Origin: Enterobacterales bacterium
Lineage (GTDB): Bacteria > Pseudomonadota > Gammaproteobacteria > Enterobacterales > Kangiellaceae
Length of the DNA stretch: 64,000 bases
Direction of reading: 5' to 3'
Assembly (NCBI GenBank): GCA_030949565.1
Contig: JAUZSK010000078.1
Location: forward strand, 1 to 64,000
Numbering within the stretch: position 1 is the first letter of the stretch; every line of letters begins with the position of its first letter. The notes under the pieces were generated by a model. It was not told the DNA's origin, searched no databases, and saw nothing but the letters and a program-made list of their open reading frames with translations. This document shows, piece after piece, positions 19,894 to 29,434 of this stretch. The position numbers and the translations under genes are program-made.

Positions 19894-20199
19894 TCAGTTT
19901 TTATCTTCGGCTTTAATTGGTTGTTTACTGGTCAGCTCAGTATAAAATATCACTTCTTTCTCAAACACATCTGGATCAACCGTTGAGTAAACCTCATCCA
20001 TTAGCCGGTTTATCTCCGGTGCTGAATTATCATTGGCATTATCCTTCCAAGGTATAATATAAAGAAGATTAGGCGCTTCTTTGTTCCCCGTTACGTTCAT
20101 ACCAAGGACAGCCTCTTTGATTTCTTCGCTTCGACTATTAAAGTTTAGGCTCCCAACTAAAATAACGCCTATGAGAATTAACAATTTCAATAATTTCAT
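19894..20199 (-). CDS. small periplasmic hypothetical protein of the Exb-TPR module
   Basis: 101 residues with a signal sequence (MKLLKLLILIGVILVGSLNF) and no lipobox. The rest contains APNLLYIIPWKDNANDNSAP followed by MDEVYSTVDPDVFEKEVIFY. Not recognised as a named family. It directly abuts the stop of the TPR lipoprotein gene (20200/20199), so it belongs to the operon and probably to the machine. The DUF-like motif LYIIPWKD is a good handle for finding homologues. Confidence 0.75.
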   Translation of the reverse strand: MKLLKLLILIGVILVGSLNFNSRSEEIKEAVLGMNVTGNKEAPNLLYIIPWKDNANDNSAPEINRLMDEVYSTVDPDVFEKEVIFYTELTSKQPIKAEDKN

Positions 20200-20936
20200 T
20201 TAACCACCAGCCTTAATTCGTCGTTCAATTTCGATAACCCAATTAGCAACATCTTTATCTTTATTACCGATTAATTCCATGTAACTCTGGTATTGTACCA
20301 AAGCTAACTTTAGCTCCCCTAAATAAATGTCCGCTAACACACCGAGATTTAAATGAGCATTTGGATAAGGTGGATAGATTGCTATTGCTTTTAGGTAGCT
20401 TTCTTTTGCTTGTTTGAATTTACCTTGGGATCGTAAAACCACACCTCTAAAATTAACCGAATAATAGTTACGTTGATTTTTTGCTATACTTGCATCTACC
20501 GCAACTAGCGCTTTTTCTAGGTCACCTTGCCTATAATAGACTCTTGCTAGTTGATAGTCTGGTCCCGATAACTGCGGATAACGCGTTTTTACTGTATTCA
20601 ACAAAGTAATAGACTTTTTATATTTTTTTAATTTTATCAAACCGCCAATTTGACTATATAATTCTCGTATTTCAGAATTAATCTTAACCTTTGACATGGG
20701 ATCTTTGCCATTAAAGACTATTAAAGGAGCTCGCTTAACAACTTCTGGCGTCTGGTCCATTGGGATAGCTTCATCATCACCTTTATCAATTTCTTCTTGC
20801 GCATATTCTGCTTGGTCTTTTTTAGACTCAGCTTACTTGCGTCTGATTTTGCTGACGACTGACCGCCGCTAATTGTTTTAATGCCTTCGTTAATCACACT
20901 ACATGAAGACAATGCAATAAGGCTACACAATAACAA
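20200..20936 (-). CDS. TPR lipoprotein of the Exb-TPR module (one frameshift)
   Basis: N-terminus MLLCSLIALSSCSVINEG is a lipoprotein signal with Cys at residue 12. The frame breaks in the six-T run at 20818-20823; one more A on the coding strand gives LKKDQAEYAQEEIDKGDDEA, which leads into the 186-residue TPR frame (LARVYYRQGDLEKALVAVDA, PYPNAHLNLGVLADIYLGEL). Three or four TPRs are visible. The TTG start assigned here is weak: no ATG lies in frame upstream, and another small indel near the start is possible. Predicted to be anchored in the outer membrane. Confidence 0.8.
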
Positions 20937-20980
20937 AAAATCGGGGTAGCAAATTGTAACTAGTGGCTGTTGAACTAAAC

Positions 20981-23812
20981 TTAGAAAGAAACATTTTCGA
21001 TAGCCTCCATCTTTTCTTGTTTGTTATATTGAGCGGGCTTTAGTTTTGCTAGCTCTTGAATACTTTCTTTAACCGAATCATTATAGATATTATCCTTGGT
21101 TCGTTGGGCGTTAATTTCAAACAAACTAATCGCTTTGTCTTCAAATGGTATTGCTTGGTCTTCGAGTAGATAGCCATATTCTTCTAACTCGTCCTCATCT
21201 AATCCTTTAGGCCTTTGTGATACCATTAGATCTTTGGATAAAATTAGGTATATGAGTCCAATTTTATGAGTTGAAGCCGAAGTGTATTCTGCTATATTGT
21301 AGGAAGCAATAAATTCATAAGCCTTTAAAGCTTTACTCATTGCTCGACGCTTTTTCTTCAAAGACTTAGCCAAAGGTAGTTTTAGCTTTATTTTTTTATA
21401 TTTAGCAAACAAAGGTTCGGTTAGAACATATTTTGATTCCGCTGCCATAAAACGAGTGCGAGCATTGTTTTTTGTTTTGGCTTTGCTAAAAAACTGAAGG
21501 ATCTTCTGTCGCCAAAAAAGTACCTTTTTAATTTCGCCGGATTTTTTATAAAGATTAATTAGATGATAACGACCTTCCTGAGCTAATAAATAGGGTTCAG
21601 GATAAGTCCATACATAGTGTTTAAATGCGGCAATCGCTTTAACCTCTTGACTGGCTTTTTGATAAAGCTCTGCGACGTGCCAGTAGCCTTCTCTAGCCAT
21701 GTCACTGTCTTCATTAGTCGCAGCCAAAGTTTGAAATTCCGCCGCGGCTTTATCCCATAGTTTCTGCTGCTCATAAATTAAAGCTAACTTTTCTGGGATG
21801 GATGAAGATAGTTTGTTTTTTGGGTGTTTTTTTCTAAATGATTCAAAAAGTTCAGCCGCCCTATCCCATTGTTTAGTTTGCAATAATAAGGTCGCTGCAT
21901 CGTAGTGGGCAGTCGTCGCAACCTGTGATCGCCCTTCTAACAAACCAACTTTGAGAAATAATTTAATTGCTTGCGCCATTTTACCATCAGTTTTTGCAGC
22001 ATCAGCCTGCTTATATATAGCCTCCGCTCTACGTTTATGAAATATCGCCAATTGTTTTTTAGATAATTTAACATTGCCAAATAGATCGGAAATCGCCAGC
22101 TCGGCTTCGCTATATTTTTTCAGGTCAAATAAACCATTCGCTATAATAATTTGCGCGCGGTCGGTTTGAGCTTTGGTTGGTGGCACTTCCATAGTTAACA
22201 GCTGTTTACTGGTGGCAATAGCGGCGACAACATCATTCATACCGAGTTGCTGTTCAGCGATTCTGGATAAAATGTTGGCTGTTTCCTTATCACGCGGAAA
22301 ACGCTTAGTAAATTTTTGCCCGCTCGCAATACTAGGCGCTAGTTGATCCTTAGTTGGCATTTCCTTGGGATATTTTATAGATTGATGGGCGACCAAAGCT
22401 CTATAACCAGCATCTCGAGAAAATTTAGATTGAGGATTTTTATAAGCAACTTGTTCGAATTCCATAGCAGCTTGTTCAAATTTCAAACCTGAAGCAAGCA
22501 CTTCAGCGAGTGAGAAACGATATTTCGAGTCAACAGCAGGATCATCAAAGGTTTCTAATATTTCCCTATACCACTTAGCGGCAACCAAATAATCTGCTGG
22601 TTTTTTACTTTTTTGAGCCTCAGCGTGGTAATAAATCGATATGTCTACAAGATGCTCTTTTAATAACGGTTTGAGCTTATCCTTCACTGATTTATCATGA
22701 AGTCTCCAAAATTCACTTTTCTGACCGTAATTAACGACGAATTCTTCCTTCGCCGGTAGGATCAGACTCGGGAAACCACCCTGTTTGTATATATCGATAA
22801 CTCTTGAATGAAAATCAGGCGCAGAAGCTATTAATGGGTTTCTCTTAATAAATCCTAGGTAGGTATCGGCAGCATCCTGAAATCTTTCTTGTTCAATATA
22901 TAACTTAGCCAATGAGCTGTATATCTGATCTTCGTAGTCTTTTTGCCCATGTTTGACAAAGTAAGCTTGTACTGAATCTGCACCGTCCTGATTATAAAAA
23001 GCTAAACTGATAACTCGTTTAGTATCGGCTATGAGATCTTCGATTAAACTAGAAACGGTTTTGCTATCTTTTTTATTTTTATATAGCCGCTCAAGTAGAA
23101 CGAAAAAGTCTTCCAAGGCTTCAGGGTACAAACTTTGCTTAAACAATGACCAACCACGTTTGTACAATGCCTTGTCGTAAAATTCGGTATCCACTCCTTT
23201 TAAAATAACCTGAGTATACGCTTGTTCTGAAATTTGATATTTTTTTCGTACAAAATAGGACTCACCCCGTCTAAATTGGCTTTCGATATAAGAATCTGTT
23301 TTTACTGTAGCCACCGCAATTTGATCTAATAAAACCAGAGATTTTTCTGGCTCACTATTGAGTGCGTGAGCGCGTGCTAATTGATATTTTACATCCGCAA
23401 TTTTATCATAGGTAGGATATTCATTCAGTAGTTCTTGATAGAGTGCGACAGCTTTTGCAAAGCTAGCCTTCCTAACTGCTGGAGTGAGTGATTTAATTAC
23501 TTCAGGATCATCCACTGAAAGTTTAGTTTCTGCTAGTCGCATTGTTAAGTCAGCTAACCGGCGTAAAGCCTCCATACGAATTTTAGGATTACCACGGGTT
23601 AATAATCGTTCATAACTAGCAATGACTTTTTCGGCTTCGATTTTTGGGAGTTCGGAAGGCGCTACCTTTGTTTTCTTTATATCGATAAATTGAACTCGTG
23701 GTTCTTGATCTTCAACTTTTATTTGAGCAAAGGGGTACATAACGTCTAAACTTGCGCAGGACGACATCAATAAAACAGCGATGAAAATAACTAATTTTCG
23801 TTTAAGTAACAC
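20981..23812 (-). CDS. large TPR lipoprotein of the Exb-TPR module
   Basis: 943 residues. Lipoprotein signal MLLKRKLVIFIAVLLMSSCA with Cys at residue 19. The remainder is a long alpha-helical solenoid of TPR-like repeats, for example YDKIADVKYQLARAHALNSE, YDKALYKRGWSLFKQSLYPE and KKYSEAELAISDLFGN, ending in a Lys-rich segment. The size and repeat content suit a scaffold along the inner face of the outer membrane. No frameshift is visible. Lies between the two other TPR genes of the module. Confidence 0.88.
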   Translation of the reverse strand: MLLKRKLVIFIAVLLMSSCASLDVMYPFAQIKVEDQEPRVQFIDIKKTKVAPSELPKIEAEKVIASYERLLTRGNPKIRMEALRRLADLTMRLAETKLSVDDPEVIKSLTPAVRKASFAKAVALYQELLNEYPTYDKIADVKYQLARAHALNSEPEKSLVLLDQIAVATVKTDSYIESQFRRGESYFVRKKYQISEQAYTQVILKGVDTEFYDKALYKRGWSLFKQSLYPEALEDFFVLLERLYKNKKDSKTVSSLIEDLIADTKRVISLAFYNQDGADSVQAYFVKHGQKDYEDQIYSSLAKLYIEQERFQDAADTYLGFIKRNPLIASAPDFHSRVIDIYKQGGFPSLILPAKEEFVVNYGQKSEFWRLHDKSVKDKLKPLLKEHLVDISIYYHAEAQKSKKPADYLVAAKWYREILETFDDPAVDSKYRFSLAEVLASGLKFEQAAMEFEQVAYKNPQSKFSRDAGYRALVAHQSIKYPKEMPTKDQLAPSIASGQKFTKRFPRDKETANILSRIAEQQLGMNDVVAAIATSKQLLTMEVPPTKAQTDRAQIIIANGLFDLKKYSEAELAISDLFGNVKLSKKQLAIFHKRRAEAIYKQADAAKTDGKMAQAIKLFLKVGLLEGRSQVATTAHYDAATLLLQTKQWDRAAELFESFRKKHPKNKLSSSIPEKLALIYEQQKLWDKAAAEFQTLAATNEDSDMAREGYWHVAELYQKASQEVKAIAAFKHYVWTYPEPYLLAQEGRYHLINLYKKSGEIKKVLFWRQKILQFFSKAKTKNNARTRFMAAESKYVLTEPLFAKYKKIKLKLPLAKSLKKKRRAMSKALKAYEFIASYNIAEYTSASTHKIGLIYLILSKDLMVSQRPKGLDEDELEEYGYLLEDQAIPFEDKAISLFEINAQRTKDNIYNDSVKESIQELAKLKPAQYNKQEKMEAIENVSF

Positions 23813-23859
23813 TAAAAATCATCCTAAATGGAAAATAATGGAACAAAAGATAGTATTCA

Positions 23860-25769
23860 TTACTCTATCTCCGGGATTATTACCGCTTGCTCTTGCATTC
23901 TAGCAATCGCTAAATCTGATTGTAATAAAAAATGGTCTAATGTTGCTTTTCGTTTCTGCAAAACAGCCAGTATTTGTTTTTTGATCAGTCCCGCTTGTAT
24001 ATTGGCTTGGCTATGGATACGTTTTTTTAAATCTTTCAAATTATTAGCACCCTGCACAATAACATCTTGGTAGCCGACAAAACGATTAAGTGCATAAAGC
24101 CTTGCGCTAGCTAACGTTAAAGTCCGTTGATTCATTTCATCGAGTATTTTTTTTTATGACATGGCTAGTTTTGGTAAGCTCCCATATTTTTTTGCATTCG
24201 ATTGGTCTCTAACTGCCACTGCAAAACGCCCCAAGCGCGGCGAGGTTTATCAAGCTGGGATTCATCTAACATTTGGGATGGGATATTAGCCAAGCTATTT
24301 TCTATTCTTATAATTCGGTCATAAAATGCCTTTTGTTTAGGTGTAGCAAGTAGATAAAGCTTTTCAGAATTTTTTAAATCTTCTAAATCCTTTTGAATTC
24401 CATCATAAGCCAATCGATATTTTTCAAATGATCCGCTGGCTAAATAGGCATCAACTTTAGGTATTTTCTGCTTAAATGAGACTTGATTGGCCTCTAGCAT
24501 TTCACTAAACATAGGGAGTTGTTGCTCCCAATGAACCAACATCAACTCCAATCGCCCTAGTTTTTGATAACTTCTAAAATCTTCATTGAAACTATTTTGC
24601 GCTAAGAGTTCATAAATATAATAATCAAATTTACCGCCTAACAGACCGGAATCTTTGATCCCCTTGTCACCTTTTTCTAGCTGATTATTCTGCGCTATTT
24701 TGTAAACAAGGTTCTCTATCAAATCATTATTTTGTATTTCTTGTTCAATTTGGTTGATAAATTCAATTTGTGCTTGATAAGCATCAGATGCACTTAGATA
24801 TTTAGACAAAGCCGGCTGCATCGCTTTCAGTTTTTGATAGGCGTATGGAATAGCGATTAACGATTCTTGCACCGCTATATCTCTTATGTCTTTTTTACTG
24901 AGCTCAAGCCAATGAGTTAAGGCATTTTCATATAAGTCCATTTCTGCATAGGTCCAGCCTATACCCAAAAGTGCTTTATTAGTATAAATAGACCCTAAGC
25001 GAACCGATAAAAACTGTGCTTTTGCCAATTCGTACTGCTTGGCTTTAAGATAGTAAAAACCGAGTGCAATTTTAGCTTTATCTTGTAAACTACGCTGAAT
25101 TTTGCTTGGCTTGTCGGTTAAAAAGACTTTTTTTAAATAGGGTAATGCCTGTTGTTCCTTTTGATCTCTAAGCCATAAAATCCCTAAGTTATAGCGACTG
25201 TAGGAAAGATATTCTGAATCTTGGGATATTAAATTGAGCCAATCTCTCGCTTTTTCAAGTTTATTTCTTTTTAACGATATATTGCTCAACATAATAAGAC
25301 TTTCGTCTCTATATTTAGCAGGCAATGATGCGTATATATTAGTTAATCGCTTTTCTGCTTGAGGGTAATCTCGCTGTTTATAATGTAGCTTACCTAAATA
25401 AAATTCTATTTTTGCTAACACCTCATGTTTAAGATCTTGCTCGGTTAGTAGTCGTTTAAATATTCCTTGCGCTTTATTAAGCATTCCGAGATCTAAGTAG
25501 ATGACGCCTGATAGCAATTCCGCACTATTTGAATGGTGGCTAAATTGATTTTTTTTCTGAGCGATTAATATACGAGTCAGCGCTTTAATCTTATTGCCTC
25601 GATAATAATCAAAAAGGATTTCACCATATGCCAAGTCTTGTAGCTTGACCGGGACTTTTAAATTTTCCCGATCTGCTGCCGCTAACGATTCGTTTTCAGC
25701 TTGGACAGTTCCAATCAACAATAAGTAGCTAACGATTAGCAACCTCAATCCACATCGAAGAAATATCAC
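23860..25769 (-). CDS. TPR protein of the Exb-TPR module (two probable frameshifts near the C-terminus)
   Basis: Signal peptide MIFLRCGLRLLIVSYLLLIG then TVQAEN, followed by TPRs (YGEILFDYYRGNKIKALTRI, EFYLGKLHYKQRDYPQAEKR). The first frame ends at 24165. A 91-residue helical frame at 23860-24135 (MNQRTLTLASARLYALNRFV) looks like the family's C-terminal helices: adding a base in the seven-T run at 24187-24193 and correcting one base beside the nine-T run at 24147-24155 gives AKKYGSLPKLAMSLKKILDE leading into it. The alternative is a separate small gene. It probably spans the periplasm with the other TPR proteins. Confidence 0.72.
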
Positions 25770-25779
25770 AGTATTATCT

Positions 25780-26448
25780 CTACCACTCTATTACTTTTAA
25801 CTTAGGTTGCATCTTACCTTGATCATCCCTTAGCTGGATTTCAAGCGCTTTGGCTTCGGTATCTTTGTTAAACTTAAAGGATACGGCGTTTCGATATTCA
25901 CGATTATGCGGGCCTCGGCCTATAATAACCGCGACTAATTCATGCTCTCCTCGACTAACATTACCTAAATAAAGTTTTTGGATGGCTCCACGGTATAGCG
26001 CATCAATATCCTTCTCAGTATACAAAAAATGGGTCACTGTTTTGTCATCAATGGTTATCTTTATGTTATCTAAGGAGAAAAAATAGCCTATATCCACAGA
26101 GAAATAAGTCGCTACCTGAGTCGATGCCGGAAATAACAAGTCTTCTTCAAGAATAAAGAGATCTCGATTAACCGCTAAAACCTCTTGCTTTAGATTCTCT
26201 AGTTTTTCAGCGGTGGTGATGTTTTCATCCTGGTAGGATGGTGAATCGGTCGCTTCATTAGCGGATGAAAAATCCGCTTCTTCAGCATCACTATCATCAA
26301 GTCCTAAGTCAAAGACTTTAGCTTCTTGTGGAGCAGCCTTTAGCACCTTCGAGTGCAATAAACCACTGCTAAAAACCAGTATCAAAGTCAAAACGGTGGA
26401 CATTAATGCACCACGATGGTTCAAGGAATTAGTTTCAATAAGGTTCAT
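25780..26448 (-). CDS. first gene of the Exb-TPR module: membrane-anchored coiled-coil protein, unknown
   Basis: 222 residues. One N-terminal hydrophobic segment (ALMSTVLTLILVFSSGLL), an acidic linker, a short coiled coil (TAEKLENLKQEVLAVNRDLF) and a C-terminal beta-rich domain with FSVDIGYFFSLDNIKITIDD and GEHELVAVIIGRGPHNREYR. Not recognised as a named family. It is the promoter-proximal gene of the minus-strand module, 10 bp before the TPR gene. The repeated co-occurrence with ExbB/ExbD/TPR genes in related bacteria is a recollection, not a search result. Confidence 0.7.
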   Translation of the reverse strand: MNLIETNSLNHRGALMSTVLTLILVFSSGLLHSKVLKAAPQEAKVFDLGLDDSDAEEADFSSANEATDSPSYQDENITTAEKLENLKQEVLAVNRDLFILEEDLLFPASTQVATYFSVDIGYFFSLDNIKITIDDKTVTHFLYTEKDIDALYRGAIQKLYLGNVSRGEHELVAVIIGRGPHNREYRNAVSFKFNKDTEAKALEIQLRDDQGKMQPKLKVIEW

Positions 26449-26780
26449 AAATTACACTTTTGTTAATGAATTAGGATGATGAGTGCCTAGACGTTTCTAG
26501 CTCTATTTCGCCTGCTCTACTGCTAAAAGGCTTCCACAACAGTGACAGAACTTTGCAGACCTACATAGAACACTAGTCAGTCGTTGGTAAATGAATCAAA
26601 ACATCTACTTAAGTAATAGCTTAAAATTCAAAATATCTCAGATATTTTTACCTATTTTGTGACAACTCAATCAAAATATTTGAATTATTCACTTTAAAGC
26701 TAGTGCCTTACGTAACTCGAACGCAAAATTAAGCGCCAGTTAGTATGCAAATTCGACCAAGGTTCAAACCAAGCTTCTGA
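26449..26780. other. intergenic region upstream of the Exb-TPR module
   Basis: 332 bp without a gene, presumed to hold the promoter of the module. It contains a perfect inverted repeat AAATATC-TCA-GATATTT at 26631-26647 followed by TTACC on the plus strand, which could be a terminator for the minus-strand tlpA-like gene or an operator. No RNA gene is visible. Confidence 0.5.
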
Positions 26781-27347
26781 TCATATACTAGCGAATGTTT
26801 CCCCAGATAAACCTAGACCAGTCCACAATTCTAGGACATTACTTATAATTTTTCTTAGGTTTTTCAGTGACTTGCTAAGTGACTCAAGACTTTGCTCACC
26901 TTTTAACTTAGCAACCAATTCACCTCTAGGGTTAATAATATAGTTACCAGGGAGTTGCGTAGGTAAGACAAAAGGTAGAACAGGATTGGGGTTTGAAGCA
27001 ATGACAGAATATTGAATACCCCATTTTTTCACTAATTCCATAATCCGGTCATTTTCTAGAGGGTCATAGCTGATTCCAATGATTTGCCAGTCTTCCTGCG
27101 CTGCTAAAGCGTTGAATTTATTCAGTTCAGGTATCTCAGCTAAGCAAGGTGCACACCATTCAGCCCAAAAGTTTACTACAAGCCAACTACCTTGATAATC
27201 AGATAGACGTTTGGCCTGTCCATCTAATAAATAAAAATCTGTCTTTGGTTGACAGGCGGATAAAATCAACAAAGCAATAAATAGGACTAAAGAAAAATAA
27301 TATGTTATAGTTTTCATGCTTTTAGAAGGTATTTCACTTTTTTTCAT
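26781..27347 (-). CDS. TlpA-like thiol:disulfide lipoprotein
   Basis: Membrane-anchored periplasmic thioredoxin-fold protein. Lipoprotein signal with LILSACQP (Cys at residue 32), then the active site NFWAEWCAPCLAEIP and the cis-Pro region LPTQLPGNYIINPRGEL. At 188 residues it is slightly long: the last ~20 residues (IISNVLELWTGLG) look unlike the family. Adding one A in the 5-base run at 26849-26853 would end the protein at RKNYK, so a small indel may have read through the natural stop. Likely a reductant for envelope thiols. Confidence 0.87.
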   Translation of the reverse strand: MKKSEIPSKSMKTITYYFSLVLFIALLILSACQPKTDFYLLDGQAKRLSDYQGSWLVVNFWAEWCAPCLAEIPELNKFNALAAQEDWQIIGISYDPLENDRIMELVKKWGIQYSVIASNPNPVLPFVLPTQLPGNYIINPRGELVAKLKGEQSLESLSKSLKNLRKIISNVLELWTGLGLSGETFASI

Positions 27348-27660
27348 AAAGGATTTTAGTCACTGGTAAAATTAGAGTCTATACTGACTAGTTAGAACAT
27401 CTATACTACTATTTTATTGAGTAATTAAAAGGGGATTTTTGAATTGTTAGCTAGAAATGGTGTTTCTTTAACCCGTTTATAGTCATTTTCATTGATACAC
27501 GGAACATATAGGCCTAAATACTCAGAGAAACAAGCTGCATTTGTGGACTAAGCATTTTATCCACTTAATTAATTTGATAGTTTGGCACTTGATATTATTG
27601 GATTCCCCTGAAAATAGATAACCAGCATGATAAAAGGCTGCAAATAGAGTCATATTTAAA
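27348..27660. other. divergent intergenic region
   Basis: 313 bp between the TlpA-like gene and the PilZ-like gene, AT-rich. It must carry both promoters, but I see no strong palindrome, repeat or RNA structure in it. Confidence 0.4.
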
Positions 27661-29367
27661 TTGATGGAAAGTTTAAAACTAACAATACCCTCTCAACAGG
27701 ATGGGCAACACATACTTGTCGAAACCAATCCAGCAAAATTGGATATCTGGTTACGCTCGCTACCTTTGGCTGACATGTCAAAAACTCTGCCTGAGATAAC
27801 TAGAGCCATTTCTAGTTTAAATAGAACGGAATTACCCTTTAAACTTCGTGAGGAGCTGGTATCTTCTTTTGATACAGCCTATACATTAATCCATGATTAT
27901 TTTAGACCTCATTTGAATAAAACCAATCACAAAAAGGCTGGGCACAAAGCTAATCTTGAAAAGCTTCGCACTCTCACTCGAGAAATGGCATTTGCTCACA
28001 AAATAATTGTTAATGATTCTCAAAGCAAGAGACAACTTTGGGGCAAAAATAAATACAAGATAAAGGCCACAGCCTTTTCAATCTACTATCTTGGGCTTAT
28101 GCTGCTAGAACAATATGAGGTTTATGCGCCTATTCCCATCTACCTTTGGCGAGAAATCAATTCACTCTATGCTAACGCGGGTAAACAAGAGATCAATGAA
28201 ATTGATGTCGATACGGGGAGTAGCTATTGTATGCCTAATATTGAACAAAACTACATTCGTAATTGTTTGCTTGCCTTATCCGATCCTTACCATCTTTCCA
28301 CTGGTGAACACTGGTATCTGTTTCACTACCTACACCGATGGGTTCATCTTGCTAGAATTTCTGAAAATCCCGATGAGTTTCAAAATGATGAATGCTTTAT
28401 CATTGATATCACTAGCGAAAACAAGCCAAACTTTGTTACCAGTGAACTCGATGACCCTGAAGATCCAAAAATCCGCCTACTATTGACTTTCGATTTAATA
28501 CGACAAATTAAATCTGAGCTTGAGACTTTAGAAGAAAAAGACACGCTGTCCGATCAGTCATTTCATCACAGCATTAACCACAATACTGCCAAATATTTAT
28601 GGAATCACATATCCAAGCACTGGAGGGAACGTGTCGAGCGCAGTTCGAGGCGATATCCCATCGTATCAAAAATAGATGTTGTGTGGGGATTAATCGATAT
28701 TATTCAGGTATTAGGAAGAAACTCCCTGTATAAAAACAAAGTATTGAGTCAAACTGAAATACTCGGTATGACTTCAAGTAAAAAAGAGACTCTTGCTTGG
28801 GATGCAATCAATGTCAGTAATGGTGGTATTGCGCTAAGCAGTCCCTTTTATTCGATACCGGATCTTGAATTAGGAAACATCGCTTTAATCCGTGAGTATG
28901 CTGATGACATCCCTGCCAGAAGCTGGCGATTAGCCATCTGCCGTTGGCACACAGGTGACAAAAATAATGGAACTCAATTAGGTCTAGAATATATTGACGG
29001 GCAATACTCAGCGGTCCGACTAATTCTTCATCAAGGCAATAATGAAAGAGGTGGTCAACCAGCTTTGGTTATTACAGGGGATCAGCAGCAGGGTGCAGAA
29101 GCACCAACCATTATTACCACCGAAGGCTCATACAAGAGTGGTCGAGTATATGCTATGTTAGGTTTAGATGAACCGGTCGAAGTTCGTCCCAGAATGCAAG
29201 TGGAATCTACCTCCTGTATTGACCGTTTTTACTATCAAACATTTGAATTGAGAGACGAATTAGCTGAAGAGGTGTTTGAAGAAGTTTCCGATGTTATTCC
29301 ATGGACTGCCGTACCTTATGAGAAGGGCAATATAGACGGCGGATTTGAGATCGAAGAGGACGAATAA
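27661..29367 (+). CDS. large cytoplasmic protein with a PilZ-like segment, unknown function
   Basis: 568 residues, no signal or membrane span. The N-terminal two thirds is helical (LPFKLREELVSSFDTAYTLI; WYLFHYLHRWVHLARIS). Around residues 378-390 the motif NVSNGG fits the PilZ (D/N)-x-S-x-x-G element and is followed by a beta-rich region (LELGNIALIRE; SWRLAICRWHTGDKNNGTQ; GLEYIDGQYSAVRLILHQG). The upstream RxxxR of canonical PilZ domains is not evident. A c-di-GMP-related role is therefore only a suggestion. The C-terminus is very acidic. Monocistronic. The ATG at 27661 gives MMESLKL; the second Met at 27664 is equally possible. Confidence 0.6.
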   Translation: MMESLKLTIPSQQDGQHILVETNPAKLDIWLRSLPLADMSKTLPEITRAISSLNRTELPFKLREELVSSFDTAYTLIHDYFRPHLNKTNHKKAGHKANLEKLRTLTREMAFAHKIIVNDSQSKRQLWGKNKYKIKATAFSIYYLGLMLLEQYEVYAPIPIYLWREINSLYANAGKQEINEIDVDTGSSYCMPNIEQNYIRNCLLALSDPYHLSTGEHWYLFHYLHRWVHLARISENPDEFQNDECFIIDITSENKPNFVTSELDDPEDPKIRLLLTFDLIRQIKSELETLEEKDTLSDQSFHHSINHNTAKYLWNHISKHWRERVERSSRRYPIVSKIDVVWGLIDIIQVLGRNSLYKNKVLSQTEILGMTSSKKETLAWDAINVSNGGIALSSPFYSIPDLELGNIALIREYADDIPARSWRLAICRWHTGDKNNGTQLGLEYIDGQYSAVRLILHQGNNERGGQPALVITGDQQQGAEAPTIITTEGSYKSGRVYAMLGLDEPVEVRPRMQVESTSCIDRFYYQTFELRDELAEEVFEEVSDVIPWTAVPYEKGNIDGGFEIEEDE

Positions 29368-29434
29368 TCAAGCAACGGATTAATTTAAATACCTATCACT
29401 CCACTAATGTAATGAACTCGAATCATAGAAATCT

